A stretch of DNA of 64,000 nucleotides from Ectothiorhodospira sp. BSL-9 (GCF_001632845.1 NZ_CP011994.1:558001-622000); one strand, 5' to 3'; counted from the stretch's first letter, positions 32,814 through 43,437 are shown. Program-made: numbers and translations. The notes: generated from the sequence alone by a model not told the origin.

Positions 32814-32814
32814 C

Positions 32815-33381
32815 TCAGGTCTTGGGCAAGGTCACTCCCCGCTGCCCCTGATACTTACCTCCCCGATCCTTGTAGGACACATCGCACAACTCATCCGACT
32901 CCAGGAACAGCATCTGCGCCACGCCTTCGTTGGCATAAATCCGCGCCGGCAGCGGCGTGGTATTGGAAAACTCCAGCGTCACATGGCCCTCCCACTCCGG
33001 CTCCAGGGGCGTTACATTGACGATCAACCCGCATCTTGCGTAGGTGCTTTTTCCGAGACAAATAGTCAGGATTGATCGTGGAATACGAAAGTATTCAAGG
33101 GTATGCGCCAGCGCAAAGGAGTTGGGGGGGATGATGCAGACATCCGACTTCACGTCCACGAAGCTGCGCTCGTCGAAGTGCTTGGGGTCGACGATGGTGG
33201 AGTTGATGTTGGTGAATACCTTGAATTCGTCCGCGCAGCGCACGTCGTAGCCGTAGCTGGAGGTGCCGTAGGAGATGATGCGCTCATCCCCGGCGTAGCG
33301 CACCTGGCCTGGCTCGAAGGGCTCGATCATGCCGTGTTCTTCCGCCATGCGGCGGATCCAGTGGTCGGATTTGATGGCCAT
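32815..33381 (-). CDS. dcd: dCTP deaminase
   Basis: The 188-residue full-length Dcd starts [20 protein letters not shown]. Family motifs [37 protein letters not shown], the catalytic-Glu region [20 protein letters not shown] and the C-terminal [14 protein letters not shown] are present. It deaminates dCTP to dUTP for dTTP synthesis. It lies downstream of apbC on the same strand with a 3-base gap. Confidence 0.96.
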   Translation of the reverse strand: MAIKSDHWIRRMAEEHGMIEPFEPGQVRYAGDERIISYGTSSYGYDVRCADEFKVFTNINSTIVDPKHFDERSFVDVKSDVCIIPPNSFALAHTLEYFRIPRSILTICLGKSTYARCGLIVNVTPLEPEWEGHVTLEFSNTTPLPARIYANEGVAQMLFLESDELCDVSYKDRGGKYQGQRGVTLPKT

Positions 33382-33384
33382 GGG

Positions 33385-34475
33385 TCAGCTGTTCTGGATG
33401 ACGATGTTGGGGAACTTGGAGCTGAAGTCCTTGGCCTGGGTGGCCAGGCGCGCAGCGGAGCGGCGGGCGATCTCCCGGTAGATCTCGGCCACGCGACCGT
33501 CGGGATCGGCCACCACGGTGGGGTTGCCGCTATCCACCTGCTCGCGGATATGCATGTCCAGCGGCAGGGCACCCAGGAAGTCGGCGCCATACTCCTCGGC
33601 CATGCGCTCACCGCCGCCCTGCCCGAAGATGTACTCCTCGTGACCGCAGTTGGAGCAGATGTGGATGCTCATGTTCTCCACCACACCCAGCACCGGCACT
33701 TCCACCTTTTCGAACATCTTCAGGCCCTTGCGGGCATCCAGCAGGGCGATGTCCTGGGGGTGGTGACGATGATGGCACCGCTCACCGGGATCTTCTGGGC
33801 CAGGGTGAGCTGGGTATCGCCGGTGCCCGGAGGCAGGTCAATGATCAGGTAATCCAGTTCCGACCAGTTGGTGTCGCGCAGCAACTGTTCCAGGGCCTGG
33901 GTGACCATGGGGCCACGCCAGATCATGGGGGTGTCCTCTTCGATGAGGAAGCCGATGGACATGGCCTGCAGACCATGATTTTCCATGGGCTCCATGGTCT
34001 TGCCGTCCTTGGTCTCCGGCTTGCCGGAGATGCCCAGCATGCGCGGCTGGCTGGGGCCGTAGATGTCGGCGTCCAGGATGCCCACCGTGGCGCCTTCGGC
34101 CTTCAGGGCCAGGGCCAGGTTGACGGCGGTGGTGGACTTGCCCACGCCGCCCTTGCCGGAGGCCACGGCGATGATGTTCTTGATGCCCTCCAGGGGCTTG
34201 AGGGTGCGCTGCACCGCATGGGCGACGATGCGGGTGGCAATGTTCACCGTCACCTGATCAACGCCGTCGATGGCCTTGAGCTTGTCCTCCACCATGCGGG
34301 TGAGCTCGCCATGCCAGCCAGCCGCCGGGTAACCCAGGCTCAGCTGCACGGTCACCGTGGCGCCATCCATCTGGATGTCCTTCACCTCATTGGCGGACAC
34401 AAGGTCCTTGTCCAGGTAGGGGTCCTGGATCTCCTTGAGGGCCGTTTCAATCTTGAGCCGAGACACTTCCGCCAT
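33385..34475 (-). pseudogene. apbC: ApbC/Mrp Fe-S cluster carrier, with a one-base frameshift
   Basis: The N-terminal DUF59/MIP18-like domain (ALKEIQDPYLDKDLVSANEV) is followed by the P-loop ATPase with AVASGKGGVGKSTTAVNLAL and LPPGTGDTQLTLAQ, up to AIIVTTP. The frame is then lost at a run of five G (33756-33760); one more base would restore the expected PQDIALLDARKGLKMFEKV. The rest, including the CxxC site HICSNCGHEEYIFG, is encoded in the next frame. Start at 34475 is set by GGAG at 8-base spacing. A sequencing error is possible because the gene is normally conserved. Confidence 0.85.
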
Positions 34476-34615
34476 GTTCATCACTCCGCAATCTTGCAAT
34501 TCCCGCGATTCTACACGATGGCGCCCTGACCCCAACCCCTGTGCCCGCCATGTCTTGCTGGCCCGTCCACCATTAAACTGTTAACTTCAACGGTTTTCCC
34601 CGTAGCGTCCCGATC

Positions 34616-36643
34616 ATGACATCCGACACCCGCAACATCCTCGTCACCAGCGCCCTGCCCTATGCCAACGGCCCCATCCACCTGGGGCATCTGGTGGAAT
34701 ACATCCAGACGGACATATGGGTGCGCTTTCAGAAGACCCGCGGCCATCGCTGCCTGTACGTGTGCGCCGACGACGCCCACGGCACGCCCATCATGCTCAA
34801 GGCCCGCAGCGAGAACATCACCCCGGATGAACTCATCGAACGCATCGGCCAGGAACACCGCCAGGACTTTGCCGGTTTTCTGGTGGATTTTGACAACTAC
34901 CACAGCACCCACTCCCCCGAGAACCGGCATTTTGCCGAGCTTATCTACGGTCGCCTGAAGGAAAAGGGCCACATCGCCCAGCGCACCATCCGCCAGGCCT
35001 ACGACCCGGAGGCGGGCATGTTCCTGCCCGACCGCTTCATCAAGGGCGAATGCCCCCGCTGCGGCGCCGCCGACCAGTACGGCGACTCCTGCGAGGCCTG
35101 CGGTGCCACCTACACCCCCACGGACCTGAAGAACCCGGTGTCGGCCATCTCCGGCGCCACCCCGGTGGAGAGGGAATCCGAGCACTACTTCTTCCAGCTG
35201 GCCGACTTCCACAAGATGCTGCGGGACTGGACCGGCTCCGGCAGCCTGCAGGGGGAAATCCGCAACAAGCTGCGGGAGTGGTTCGAGGCGGGCCTGAACG
35301 ACTGGGACATCTCCCGGGACGCCCCCTACTGGGGCTTCGAGATCCCCGATGCCCCGGGCAAGTTCTTCTATGTATGGCTGGACGCCCCCATCGGTTACAT
35401 GGCCAGCTTCCAGAACTACTGTGATCAGCACGGCCTGGACTTCAACGCCTGGTGGAACCCGGACAGCGACACGGAACTGCACCACTTCATTGGCAAGGAC
35501 ATCGCCTACTTCCACACCCTGTTCTGGCCGGCCATGCTGCATGGCGCCGGTTTCCGCGCCCCCACGGCAGTGCACTGCCATGGCTTTCTCACCGTCAACG
35601 GCCAGAAGATGTCCAAGTCCCGGGGCACCTTCATCAAGGCCAGCACCTACCTGGAGCACCTGCAGCCGGAATATCTGCGCTATTACTTTGCCGCCAAGCT
35701 GGGCCCCGGCGTGGACGACATCGACCTGTCCCTGGACGACTTCATCGCCCGGGTGAACAGCGACCTGGTGGGCAAGGTGGTGAACATTGCCTCCCGCTGC
35801 GCCGGGTTCATTCACAAGCGCTTCGAGGGGCGGCTGGCCGACGAGTTGCCCGATGCGGACCTGTACGACCGCTTCCGTCGCGCCGGTGACGAAATCGCCG
35901 GCCTGTATGAGCGCCGCGAATTCGGCCAGGCCATGCGGGTGATCATGTCCCTGGCGGACACCGCCAACCAGTACGTGGATGAGCAAAAGCCCTGGGTGCT
36001 GGCCAAGCAGGAGGACACCCTGCCCCAGGTGCAGGGCATCTGCACCCAGGGAATCAACCTGTTCCGGGTGCTGATGACCTACCTCAAGCCGGTGCTGCCG
36101 GCCATGGCTGAACGGGCCGAGTCCTTCCTGAATGGGGAACCGCTGACCTGGGATGCGGTGGCCAGGCCCCTGACCGGCGCGCGCATCAACCCCTACGAGC
36201 CGCTGATGACCCGGGTGGACCCGGAGGCGGTCAAGGCCCTGCTGGAAGCCTCCAGGGAGAGTCTGGAACCCACGACCTCAAAACCGGCCGGCCCGCTGGC
36301 GAAGGATCCGATCCGCGATGAGATCAGCTTTGATGATTTTGCCAAGGTGGATCTGCGCATCGCCCGCATCGCTCAGGCAGAGCATGTGGAGGGGGCGGAC
36401 AAGCTGCTGCGCCTCACCCTGGACCTGGGTGGCGAGACGCGCCAGGTGTTTGCCGGCATCAAGTCGGCCTATGAACCGGCGGCCCTGGAAGGCCGGTTGA
36501 CAGTCATGGTGGCCAACCTGGCGCCGCGCAAGATGAAGTTTGGTGTTTCCGAGGGGATGGTGCTGGCCGCCGGGCCCGGCGGCAAGGACCTGTTCATCCT
36601 GTCGCCGGACGAGGGGGCCGAGCCGGGGATGCGGGTGAAGTGA
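34616..36643 (+). CDS. metG: Methionyl-tRNA synthetase
   Basis: The 675-residue product has a class I HIGH-type motif ([14 protein letters not shown]), a zinc knuckle ([18 protein letters not shown]), the KMSKS loop ([11 protein letters not shown]) and a C-terminal EMAP-like tRNA-binding domain ([15 protein letters not shown], then [10 protein letters not shown]). It charges tRNA-Met and tRNA-fMet. It is divergent from apbC, a frequent neighbour pair. Confidence 0.97.
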   Translation: MTSDTRNILVTSALPYANGPIHLGHLVEYIQTDIWVRFQKTRGHRCLYVCADDAHGTPIMLKARSENITPDELIERIGQEHRQDFAGFLVDFDNYHSTHSPENRHFAELIYGRLKEKGHIAQRTIRQAYDPEAGMFLPDRFIKGECPRCGAADQYGDSCEACGATYTPTDLKNPVSAISGATPVERESEHYFFQLADFHKMLRDWTGSGSLQGEIRNKLREWFEAGLNDWDISRDAPYWGFEIPDAPGKFFYVWLDAPIGYMASFQNYCDQHGLDFNAWWNPDSDTELHHFIGKDIAYFHTLFWPAMLHGAGFRAPTAVHCHGFLTVNGQKMSKSRGTFIKASTYLEHLQPEYLRYYFAAKLGPGVDDIDLSLDDFIARVNSDLVGKVVNIASRCAGFIHKRFEGRLADELPDADLYDRFRRAGDEIAGLYERREFGQAMRVIMSLADTANQYVDEQKPWVLAKQEDTLPQVQGICTQGINLFRVLMTYLKPVLPAMAERAESFLNGEPLTWDAVARPLTGARINPYEPLMTRVDPEAVKALLEASRESLEPTTSKPAGPLAKDPIRDEISFDDFAKVDLRIARIAQAEHVEGADKLLRLTLDLGGETRQVFAGIKSAYEPAALEGRLTVMVANLAPRKMKFGVSEGMVLAAGPGGKDLFILSPDEGAEPGMRVK

Positions 36644-36660
36644 GGTGGCGGGTTCGCCCC

Positions 36661-36873
36661 TCACCCTGCAGCCACCGGCAGCGGATGATCAAAACGAGGC
36701 TGCGACGGGAACGCCGCGCCGGCCCCTTGCCGGGAACGGGACTGGCGAACGCCGTCCAGTTCGGCCTCCACCTTCTTGAGCTCCCGCTCCAGACTGACCA
36801 TCCGCCGGCGCAGGGCCGCTTCGCGTTGGGTGTTGCTGTATGCCTGCCCGGATACTGGGTTTGCATGGCTCAT
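36661..36873 (-). CDS. Small coiled-coil protein of unknown function
   Basis: The 70-residue product carries a heptad-rich Arg/Glu/Leu segment (REAALRRRMVSLERELKKVE) flanked by polar tails. A good AGAGGTGA ribosome site 7 bases before the ATG supports it as a real gene. It is convergent with metG and divergent from cysB. No family was recognised. Confidence 0.6.
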   Translation of the reverse strand: MSHANPVSGQAYSNTQREAALRRRMVSLERELKKVEAELDGVRQSRSRQGAGAAFPSQPRFDHPLPVAAG

Positions 36874-37050
36874 GACGGGTCACCTCTTGCGTTTTATCAA
36901 TAATGATGACTCAAACCTAGCAGTCCGCTAGACTCCTTTGAAAGAATATTAAATTCTTCATCAATCACCCCAGGGCATAACCCCCCCCCCCGGATAAGCC
37001 AGCGCCCAGGTGACGGACCCGACGCCATCGGTACCCACGAGCACCCGCCC
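36874..37050. promoter_or_regulatory. Divergent region upstream of cysB copy 1, with inverted repeat and poly-C tract
   Basis: AAGAAT-N5-ATTCTT at 36942-36958 is a perfect inverted repeat of the type LysR regulators bind, so autoregulation is plausible. An 11-base C run occupies 36981-36991, between it and the gene. Confidence 0.5.
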
Positions 37051-38025
37051 ATGAAACTCCAGCAATTCCGCTACCTGCAGGCCATCGTCGAGAATAATCT
37101 CAACGTCACCGAGGCGGCCGAAAGGCTGTTCACCTCCCAGCCCGGGGTGAGCAAGCAGGTCAAACTGCTGGAAGAGGAACTGGGGCTGGAGATCTTTCAT
37201 CGCAGCGGCAAGCATTTCAGCCACGTCACGCCGGCGGGTCAGAAGATCCTGGCCAGGGCGGAGAATATCCTTCGGGAGGTGGAGAACATCCGCGCCATCG
37301 CCGAAGAGTTTGGTGACGAGACGCGGGGCAGCCTGAGTATTGCCACCACGCACACCCAGGCCCGTTACTTCCTGCCACCGCTGATCAAGCGTTTTCGCGA
37401 GCGTTACCCCCAGGTGCACCTGCTGATTCACCAGGGCAACCCGGAACAGATTGCCCAGATGGCCGCCTCGGGTCAGGTGGATTTCGCCATCGCCACCGAG
37501 GCCATCGCCCTGCACCGGGAACTGATCATGGTGCCGGCATACCGCTGGCTTCATGGCGTGGTGGTGACGCCGGAGCACCCCCTGACGAAGATGAAGTCGC
37601 TCACCCTGAAGGCGGTGGCGGAGCATCCCATCGTCACCTATGTGCACGGCTTTACCGGTCGCGGCCAGTTGGAGCAGGACTTCCAGAAACAGGGGCTCAC
37701 CCCGGAGGTCGTCCTGAGCGCGGCGGACTCGGACGTGATCAAGACCTATGTGCGTCTGGGGCTGGGGGCAGGCATCATCGCCCACATGGCCTTCGAGGAG
37801 GAAACCGACACGGACCTGGTGTATCTGCCGGCGGATGGGCTGTTCAGCGAGCACGTCACCCGGGTAGGCTTCCGGCGCGGCATGTATCTGCGCAGTTATA
37901 TGGGATACTTCATGTCGCTGATCGCGCCACACCTGGACCAGCCAAGCCTGGAAAAGGCCCTGTCGGCCCGGAATCAGGAGGACGTGGACGCCCTGTTCGC
38001 AGGCGTGACCCTGCCGGTGCATTGA
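37051..38025 (+). CDS. cysB: CysB-type LysR regulator, copy 1
   Basis: The 324-residue product starts KLQQFRYLQAIVENNLNVTE, with winged HTH AAERLFTSQPGVSKQVKLLE and the CysB effector site ATTHTQARYFLPPLI (Thr and Gln contacting sulfate/N-acetylserine). CysB activates cysteine biosynthesis and sulfate assimilation genes when N-acetylserine accumulates. Its paralogue follows 106 bases downstream in the same direction. Confidence 0.93.
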   Translation: MKLQQFRYLQAIVENNLNVTEAAERLFTSQPGVSKQVKLLEEELGLEIFHRSGKHFSHVTPAGQKILARAENILREVENIRAIAEEFGDETRGSLSIATTHTQARYFLPPLIKRFRERYPQVHLLIHQGNPEQIAQMAASGQVDFAIATEAIALHRELIMVPAYRWLHGVVVTPEHPLTKMKSLTLKAVAEHPIVTYVHGFTGRGQLEQDFQKQGLTPEVVLSAADSDVIKTYVRLGLGAGIIAHMAFEEETDTDLVYLPADGLFSEHVTRVGFRRGMYLRSYMGYFMSLIAPHLDQPSLEKALSARNQEDVDALFAGVTLPVH

Positions 38026-38131
38026 TGCCACGCCAACGGCGCGCCATAACACAAAATTATTTGCATATGTATAATTGCAGAATCATGCATTCCGCACGAC
38101 CCGCATCACGGCGTCACAGGATCCCACTTTC
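38026..38131 (+). promoter_or_regulatory. Intergenic promoter region between the two cysB genes
   Basis: AT-rich sequence stands out from the GC-rich surroundings; TTGCATATGTATAATTGCA (38061-38079) contains a TATAAT box and imperfect dyad symmetry. It suggests that the second gene has its own, possibly CysB-bound, promoter. Confidence 0.5.
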
Positions 38132-39121
38132 ATGAAACTCCAGCAACTCCGCTATCTGCAGGCCATCGCCCGTTACAACCTCAACATCTCCGAGGCGGCG
38201 GACCGGCTGATGACCTCTCAGCCGGGCATCAGCAAGCAGATCCGCCTGCTGGAGGAGGAACTGGGCGTGCCGCTTTTCCAGCGCAACGGCAAGCACCTGT
38301 CGGGGATGACCCCGGTGGGGCGACGCATCCTGGCCTACAGCGACACCATCCTGCGTGAGGTGGAAAACATCCGCAGCGCCGCCGAAGAGGCCCGGGACGA
38401 ACAGGCCGGGGATTTACGCATTGCCACCACCCATGCCCAGGCCCGCTACATCCTCCCCCCCATCGTGGACGCCTTCAAGCACCGCTTCCCCAAGGTGCGG
38501 GTGCAGATCCACCAGGGCACGCCCCGCCAGATCGCCGAGATGCTCAGTCACGATGAGGTGGACTTCATCATCGGCACCGAGCCGCTGATCCCCTCCGGTC
38601 AGGTGATCATGCTGCCCGCCTATCGCTGGAGCCATTGCGTGGTGGTGCCCGCCGGACATGAACTGGCCAGTGAAAAGGCCATCCCCCTGGAGCGTTTGGC
38701 AGACTACCCCATCGTCACCTACCTGGACGGCTTCAGCGGCCGCACCAAGATGGATGCGGACTTCCGTCGCGCCGGCCTGACACCGGACATCGTCCTCACT
38801 GCCGCCGACGCGGATGTCATCAAGACCTACGTGCGCCACGGCATGGGGGTGGGCATCATCGCCCGCATCGCCCTGGAAGCAGGCAATGACGATGATCTGG
38901 TGCCCCTGGAGACGCAACCGGCCTTTTCCGAGAACATTACCCGCATCGGCTTTCGCCGCGGCGCCTGGATGCGCAGCTACATGTTCGACTTCATCACCCT
39001 GCTGGCCCCGCACCTCACCCATGAGCAGGTGGCCAGTGCCGTTCAGGCGCTGGACCCGGAGGGCGTGGAGCGCCTGTTCGCCAACACCGACCTCCCCACC
39101 GGACAACCGGCCTGGTCCTGA
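38132..39121 (+). CDS. CysB-type LysR regulator, copy 2
   Basis: The 329-residue product starts KLQQLRYLQAIARYNLNISE and keeps the effector site ATTHAQARYILPPIV, with Ala in place of Thr after His compared with copy 1. Domain order and length match CysB/Cbl. It could respond to a different effector, as Cbl does in E. coli. The ATG at 38132 is chosen because it matches the paralogue's N-terminus. Confidence 0.9.
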   Translation: MKLQQLRYLQAIARYNLNISEAADRLMTSQPGISKQIRLLEEELGVPLFQRNGKHLSGMTPVGRRILAYSDTILREVENIRSAAEEARDEQAGDLRIATTHAQARYILPPIVDAFKHRFPKVRVQIHQGTPRQIAEMLSHDEVDFIIGTEPLIPSGQVIMLPAYRWSHCVVVPAGHELASEKAIPLERLADYPIVTYLDGFSGRTKMDADFRRAGLTPDIVLTAADADVIKTYVRHGMGVGIIARIALEAGNDDDLVPLETQPAFSENITRIGFRRGAWMRSYMFDFITLLAPHLTHEQVASAVQALDPEGVERLFANTDLPTGQPAWS

Positions 39122-39192
39122 CCCCGTGGGATGGACGCGGGTGTCACCCTCGCGTACATTAGCCGGCTGCTTTTCCCTATGATCCCACAGGT

Positions 39193-39819
39193 ATGGACGA
39201 ACTTAACGAGCACCACGGTGACACGGCAGACGCATTGATCTCGGCGGCCCGGTTCTTCTATGAACGGGGCTGGATGCCAGCCACTGCCGGCAACCTCTCG
39301 GCCCGCCTGGACGATGATCGCATGCTGATCACCGAATCCGGCCAACACAAGGGCCGACTGGATCCGGACGGCCTGATGCTGGTGGACCTGGAGGGCAATG
39401 TATTGTCCCCCGACAAGCAGCCTTCAGCCGAGACCTTCCTGCACATCATCCTTTATCGCCGCTGGCCGCGGATCGGAGCCGTGATGCACACCCACTCGGT
39501 CAACGCCACCGTGCTCTCCCGACTCGCCCAGGGGTCACAGATCCATCTGCGGGACTACGAGATCCTCACGGCCCTGCCGGAGGTGACCTCCCATGATGCC
39601 GAAGTGATTGTGCCGGTCTTCGGCAACGAGCAGGATATACCGCAACTGGCCGCCCGGGTGGATGAGCACATGACCCAGCACCCGGAACTGCTGGGCTACC
39701 TGATCGAAGGCCACGGCTTTTACACCTGGGGCGAGGATGTGGCCCAGGCCCGGCATCATGTGGAGGCCTTCGAATTCCTGTTTGAGTGTGAACTGAACAT
39801 GCGCAGACTGACCCCATGA
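39193..39819 (+). CDS. mtnB: Methylthioribulose-1-phosphate dehydratase
   Basis: The 208-residue class II aldolase-like enzyme has TAGNLSARLDDDRMLITESG, zinc ligands in VMHTHSVNATVLSR, and EGHGFYTWGEDVAQARHHVE. It is step two of the methionine salvage pathway from methylthioadenosine. It overlaps mtnC by 4 bases. Confidence 0.94.
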   Translation: MDELNEHHGDTADALISAARFFYERGWMPATAGNLSARLDDDRMLITESGQHKGRLDPDGLMLVDLEGNVLSPDKQPSAETFLHIILYRRWPRIGAVMHTHSVNATVLSRLAQGSQIHLRDYEILTALPEVTSHDAEVIVPVFGNEQDIPQLAARVDEHMTQHPELLGYLIEGHGFYTWGEDVAQARHHVEAFEFLFECELNMRRLTP

Positions 39820-40538
39820 CCCAGGCCATCCTCACCGATATCGAGGGGACGCTGTCCAGCCGCGCCTTCATCCGCGACGAGCTGTTCCCCTACGCGGCGC
39901 GCCGACTGCCCGGGTTCGTGCGTGAACACAGCCGCGAGCCCGGGGTCAAACGCCTGCTGGCGGATGTACGCGCCTATGCTGGCCGCTCGCTGAACGACGA
40001 GGCCCTGATCGAACGCATGCTGGCCTGGATGGAAGTGGATCAGAAGATCACACCACTCCAGGCTCTGCAGGGGCTGGTGTGGGAAGAAGGCTTTCAGCGC
40101 GGCGACTTCGCCGGCCATGTTTACGGCGATGCCGTGGAGTGCCTTCGCGGCTGGCATGATCAGGGCTTTGCCCTTTACGTCTTCTCCTCCGGCTCCGTGC
40201 ACAGCCAGCAGATGCTCCTGGGGCACAGCCAGGCCGGCGACCTGCGCCCCCTGTTCACCGAACACTTTGATACCCGAATGGGCGGCAAGAAGCAGATTGC
40301 CGCCTACAAGGTCATTGCCGAGCGCATCGGCGTGCCACCGGGGCAGATCCTCTTCCTGTCGGACACGGTGGACGAACTGGATGCCGCCGGGTCCGCCGGC
40401 CTGCGCACCACCTGCATCCGCCGCGCCGGCGATATGCGCGATGCCGGCGGGCACCCCCTTGCCGCCGACTTCCATGGGGTGAGCGTGAACGGTGACCCCA
40501 GTATCCGCCCGGTTGAAGCCAACCATGCCGGTGATTGA
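39816..40538 (+). CDS. mtnC: Enolase-phosphatase E1 of methionine salvage
   Basis: The 240-residue HAD-family product has TDIEGTLSSRAFIRDELFPY (nucleophile Asp), VFSSGSVHSQQMLLGHS and LFLSDTVDELDAAGSAGL. It converts diketomethylthiopentyl phosphate to acireductone. It is translationally coupled to mtnB. No acireductone dioxygenase gene (mtnD) follows; the Rnf operon starts 24 bases later. Confidence 0.94.
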   Translation: MTQAILTDIEGTLSSRAFIRDELFPYAARRLPGFVREHSREPGVKRLLADVRAYAGRSLNDEALIERMLAWMEVDQKITPLQALQGLVWEEGFQRGDFAGHVYGDAVECLRGWHDQGFALYVFSSGSVHSQQMLLGHSQAGDLRPLFTEHFDTRMGGKKQIAAYKVIAERIGVPPGQILFLSDTVDELDAAGSAGLRTTCIRRAGDMRDAGGHPLAADFHGVSVNGDPSIRPVEANHAGD

Positions 40539-40562
40539 TACTCGCCAAACGGTGGGAGATCC

Positions 40563-41141
40563 ATGTCCGAGTTAGCACTCATTCTGGTCAGCACGGTACT
40601 GGTCAACAACTTCGTCCTGGTGAAGTTCCTGGGCCTGTGCCCGTTCATGGGCGTCTCCCGCAAGGTGGAGACCGCCGCCGGCATGGGGTTGGCCACCACC
40701 TTCGTGCTCACCCTGTCGTCCGTGGTGAGTTTCCTGGTGAACGAGTACCTGCTGGCGCCGTTCGGCCTGGAATACCTGCGTACCATCGCCTTCATCCTGG
40801 TGATCGCGGCGGTGGTGCAGTTCACCGAGATGGTGGTGCACAAGACCAGCCCCCTGCTTTATAACGTGTTGGGGATCTTTCTGCCCCTGATCACCACTAA
40901 CTGTGCAGTATTGGGCGTGGCGCTCCTGAACGTGCAGGAAATGCACGGCTTTGTGGATTCGGTGGTCTACGGCCTGGGTGCCGCCATCGGCTTCTCGGTG
41001 GTGCTGGTGCTGTTCGCGGCCATGCGGGAACGCATCGCCGCCGCCGACGTACCCAAGCCGTTCAAGGGCAGCGCCATCGCCCTGGTGACCGCCGGACTCA
41101 TGTCCCTGGCCTTCATGGGATTCATCGGTCTGGCCCCCTGA
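40563..41141 (+). CDS. rnfA: Rnf electron transport complex subunit A
   Basis: The 192-residue membrane protein has six hydrophobic segments and [20 protein letters not shown] plus [18 protein letters not shown]; the paired Cys of RnfA/E, now known to hold a [2Fe-2S] centre, are present. It is the first gene of rnfABCDGE. Rnf couples electron flow between ferredoxin and NADH to an ion gradient across the inner membrane. Confidence 0.96.
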   Translation: MSELALILVSTVLVNNFVLVKFLGLCPFMGVSRKVETAAGMGLATTFVLTLSSVVSFLVNEYLLAPFGLEYLRTIAFILVIAAVVQFTEMVVHKTSPLLYNVLGIFLPLITTNCAVLGVALLNVQEMHGFVDSVVYGLGAAIGFSVVLVLFAAMRERIAAADVPKPFKGSAIALVTAGLMSLAFMGFIGLAP

Positions 41142-41178
41142 GGCGCTCGCCGCGCCCCTTCAAGACAGGTAACCGCCT

Positions 41179-41760
41179 ATGCTAGCCGCCGTTCTTGTCA
41201 TCAGTTCGTTGTCTGCCGTCTTCGGACTCATCCTGGGTTATTCCGCCGTGCGGTTTCGCGTGGAGAGCGATCCGGTGATCGAGCAGATCGACAACATGCT
41301 GCCGCAAACCCAGTGCGGTCAATGCGGCTTTCCCGGCTGCCGACCCTATGCCGAGGCCATCGCCGAGGGCTCGGCGGACATCAATCTGTGCCCGCCCGGG
41401 GGCAACAATACCGTGCTGGCCCTGGCCGACCTGCTGGGCCGGGATGCCAAACCCGTGGAAGGCGACGTGAAGGAAAAGGCGCGGGCGGTGATCGACGAGA
41501 ACACCTGCATCGGCTGCACCCTGTGCCTGCAGGCCTGTCCGGTGGACGCCATCGTGGGCGCACCCAAGCAACTGCACACGGTGGTGGCGGCACAGTGCAC
41601 CGGCTGTGAGCTGTGCATCAGCCCCTGCCCGGTGGACTGCATCCAGATGGAGCCCATCCCCAAGGATCTGAGCAGCTGGAAGTGGCCCCTGCCCCTGGAG
41701 CGTCCCGACGGGCGTGTTCGCCTGGCGGATCTGGCTCAACAGTCGGCGCCCGGCGCCTGA
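41179..41760 (+). CDS. rnfB: Rnf complex ferredoxin subunit B
   Basis: The 193-residue product has an N-terminal membrane anchor, a 4Fe-4S site of the CxxCxxxxC type ([18 protein letters not shown]) and two ferredoxin clusters ([16 protein letters not shown] and [16 protein letters not shown]). It accepts electrons from or passes them to ferredoxin at the cytoplasmic face. Confidence 0.96.
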   Translation: MLAAVLVISSLSAVFGLILGYSAVRFRVESDPVIEQIDNMLPQTQCGQCGFPGCRPYAEAIAEGSADINLCPPGGNNTVLALADLLGRDAKPVEGDVKEKARAVIDENTCIGCTLCLQACPVDAIVGAPKQLHTVVAAQCTGCELCISPCPVDCIQMEPIPKDLSSWKWPLPLERPDGRVRLADLAQQSAPGA

Positions 41761-41799
41761 ACCCGGACCGATGCCCCGTTTCGGTTACAATCGCACCCG

Positions 41800-43434
41800 A
41801 TGACATCAACCCCGCACAAACTCTGGCGTTTCAACGGCGGCCTCAAACTGCCCGACCACAAGGCCGAGAGCACGCAAGAAACCGTGTTCAAGGCGCCGCT
41901 GGCCGAATACCTGACCCTGCCCCTGCGTCAGCACATCGGCGAGATGGCGCAACCGGTGGTGAAGGCCGGCGACAAGGTCTACAAGGGCCAGATCATCGCC
42001 CGATGCGACACCTATGTGGGCGCCCACATCCACGCCCCCACCTCCGGTCGCGTGCGCGGTATCGAGGAACACCCGGTGCCGCACCCCTCCGGCCTCACGG
42101 CGCCCTGCGTGGTGATCGAGGTGGACGGCGACGAGGATTGGGGCGAGCACCGCATGCCCCCCATCGAGGACCTGCAAAACCTGGATCCGGCGCGCCTGCG
42201 TCACCGGGTGCGCGAGGGCGGCCTGGTGGGCATGGGCGGCGCCGCCTTCCCCTCGGCGGTGAAGCTCAATCCCCGCCCGCAGCAGGCCATCGACACCCTG
42301 GTGGTCAACGGCGCCGAGTGCGAGCCCTACATCACCTGCGACGACATGCTCATGCGCACCCGCGCCGACGCGGTGATCCAGGGCTTGCTGCTGGTCAAGC
42401 GCACCCTGCAGCCCCGTCAGTGCCTGATCGGCATCGAGGACAACAAGCCCGAGGCGCTGCGCGCCATGACCGAGGCCCTGGGGGGCGAGGAAAACGACAA
42501 CATCCGTATCGTCGCGCTACCCAGCATCTACCCGGCCGGTGGCGAACGCCAGCTGATCCGGGTGCTCACCGGTCGCGAGGTGCCCAGCGAGGGTCTGCCA
42601 GCGGACGTGGGTGTGGTGTGTCACAACGTGGGCACCCTGGCCAACATCTATCGAGCAGTGATCCGCGGCGAGCCCCTGATCTCCCGCATCGTCACCGTCA
42701 CCGGCAGCGGCGTGAAGCGCCCCCGCAATCTGCGGGTGCCCTTTGGCACCCCCATCAGCCATCTGGTGGCCCATGCCGGCGGCTACAGTGACGACGTGGA
42801 GCGGCTCATCATGGGCGGCCCCATGATGGGTTTTGCCCTGGCCAGCGACCAGGTGCCCATCGTCAAGGGCACCAACTGCATCCTGGCGGCCAGAGGCGAA
42901 GAGGTGGACCCGCCCGGGCCCGTCATGCCCTGCATCCGCTGCGGCGAGTGCGTGCGGGTGTGCCCCGCCAACCTGCTGCCCCAGCAGCTTTACTGGTTCA
43001 CCCGGGCGCGGGATTTCGACAAGGCCCAGGACTACAGCCTGTTCGACTGCATCGAGTGCGGCTGCTGCGCCCATGTGTGCCCCAGCAACATCCCCCTGGT
43101 ACAGTTCTACCGCTTCGCCAAGAACGAGATCTGGTCCCAGGAGCGGGAAAAGCAGGAGGCGGATGCCGCCCGCGTGCGTCACGAGATGCGGCAGGAGCGC
43201 CTGGCCCGGGAAAAACGGGAAAAGGCCGAACGCATGAACCGCAAGAAGCAGGCCCTGAACGACAAGCCCGCCGAAGACAAGGCTGCGGATACGGGCAACG
43301 ACCCCAAGAAGGCAGCCATCCAGGCCGCTCTGGAGCGGGCTCAGGCGAAAAAGGCGGCCCAGGGTGCCGACACCACCCCGCCCGACCAGGGCAAGCCTCC
43401 CTCAGACACCAGGACACAGGAAAAAACCCGGTGA
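41800..43434 (+). CDS. rnfC: Rnf complex NADH-binding subunit C
   Basis: The 544-residue product has an N-terminal lipoyl-like barrel (PLAEYLTLPLRQHIGEMAQP), a nucleotide/FMN fold with VGMGGAAFPSAVKL and NGAECEPYITCDD, and an SLBB-type region. Two 4Fe-4S clusters (CIRCGECVRVCPANLL and CIECGCCAHVCPSNIP) are followed by a charged, Lys/Ala-rich coiled tail of about 110 residues. It is the site of NAD(H) exchange. Confidence 0.96.
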   Translation: MTSTPHKLWRFNGGLKLPDHKAESTQETVFKAPLAEYLTLPLRQHIGEMAQPVVKAGDKVYKGQIIARCDTYVGAHIHAPTSGRVRGIEEHPVPHPSGLTAPCVVIEVDGDEDWGEHRMPPIEDLQNLDPARLRHRVREGGLVGMGGAAFPSAVKLNPRPQQAIDTLVVNGAECEPYITCDDMLMRTRADAVIQGLLLVKRTLQPRQCLIGIEDNKPEALRAMTEALGGEENDNIRIVALPSIYPAGGERQLIRVLTGREVPSEGLPADVGVVCHNVGTLANIYRAVIRGEPLISRIVTVTGSGVKRPRNLRVPFGTPISHLVAHAGGYSDDVERLIMGGPMMGFALASDQVPIVKGTNCILAARGEEVDPPGPVMPCIRCGECVRVCPANLLPQQLYWFTRARDFDKAQDYSLFDCIECGCCAHVCPSNIPLVQFYRFAKNEIWSQEREKQEADAARVRHEMRQERLAREKREKAERMNRKKQALNDKPAEDKAADTGNDPKKAAIQAALERAQAKKAAQGADTTPPDQGKPPSDTRTQEKTR

Positions 43435-43437
43435 ACC

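Noticed and set aside
34511-35986. 491-codon minus-strand ORF
   Set aside because: Antisense of metG; low-complexity Val/Gly composition.
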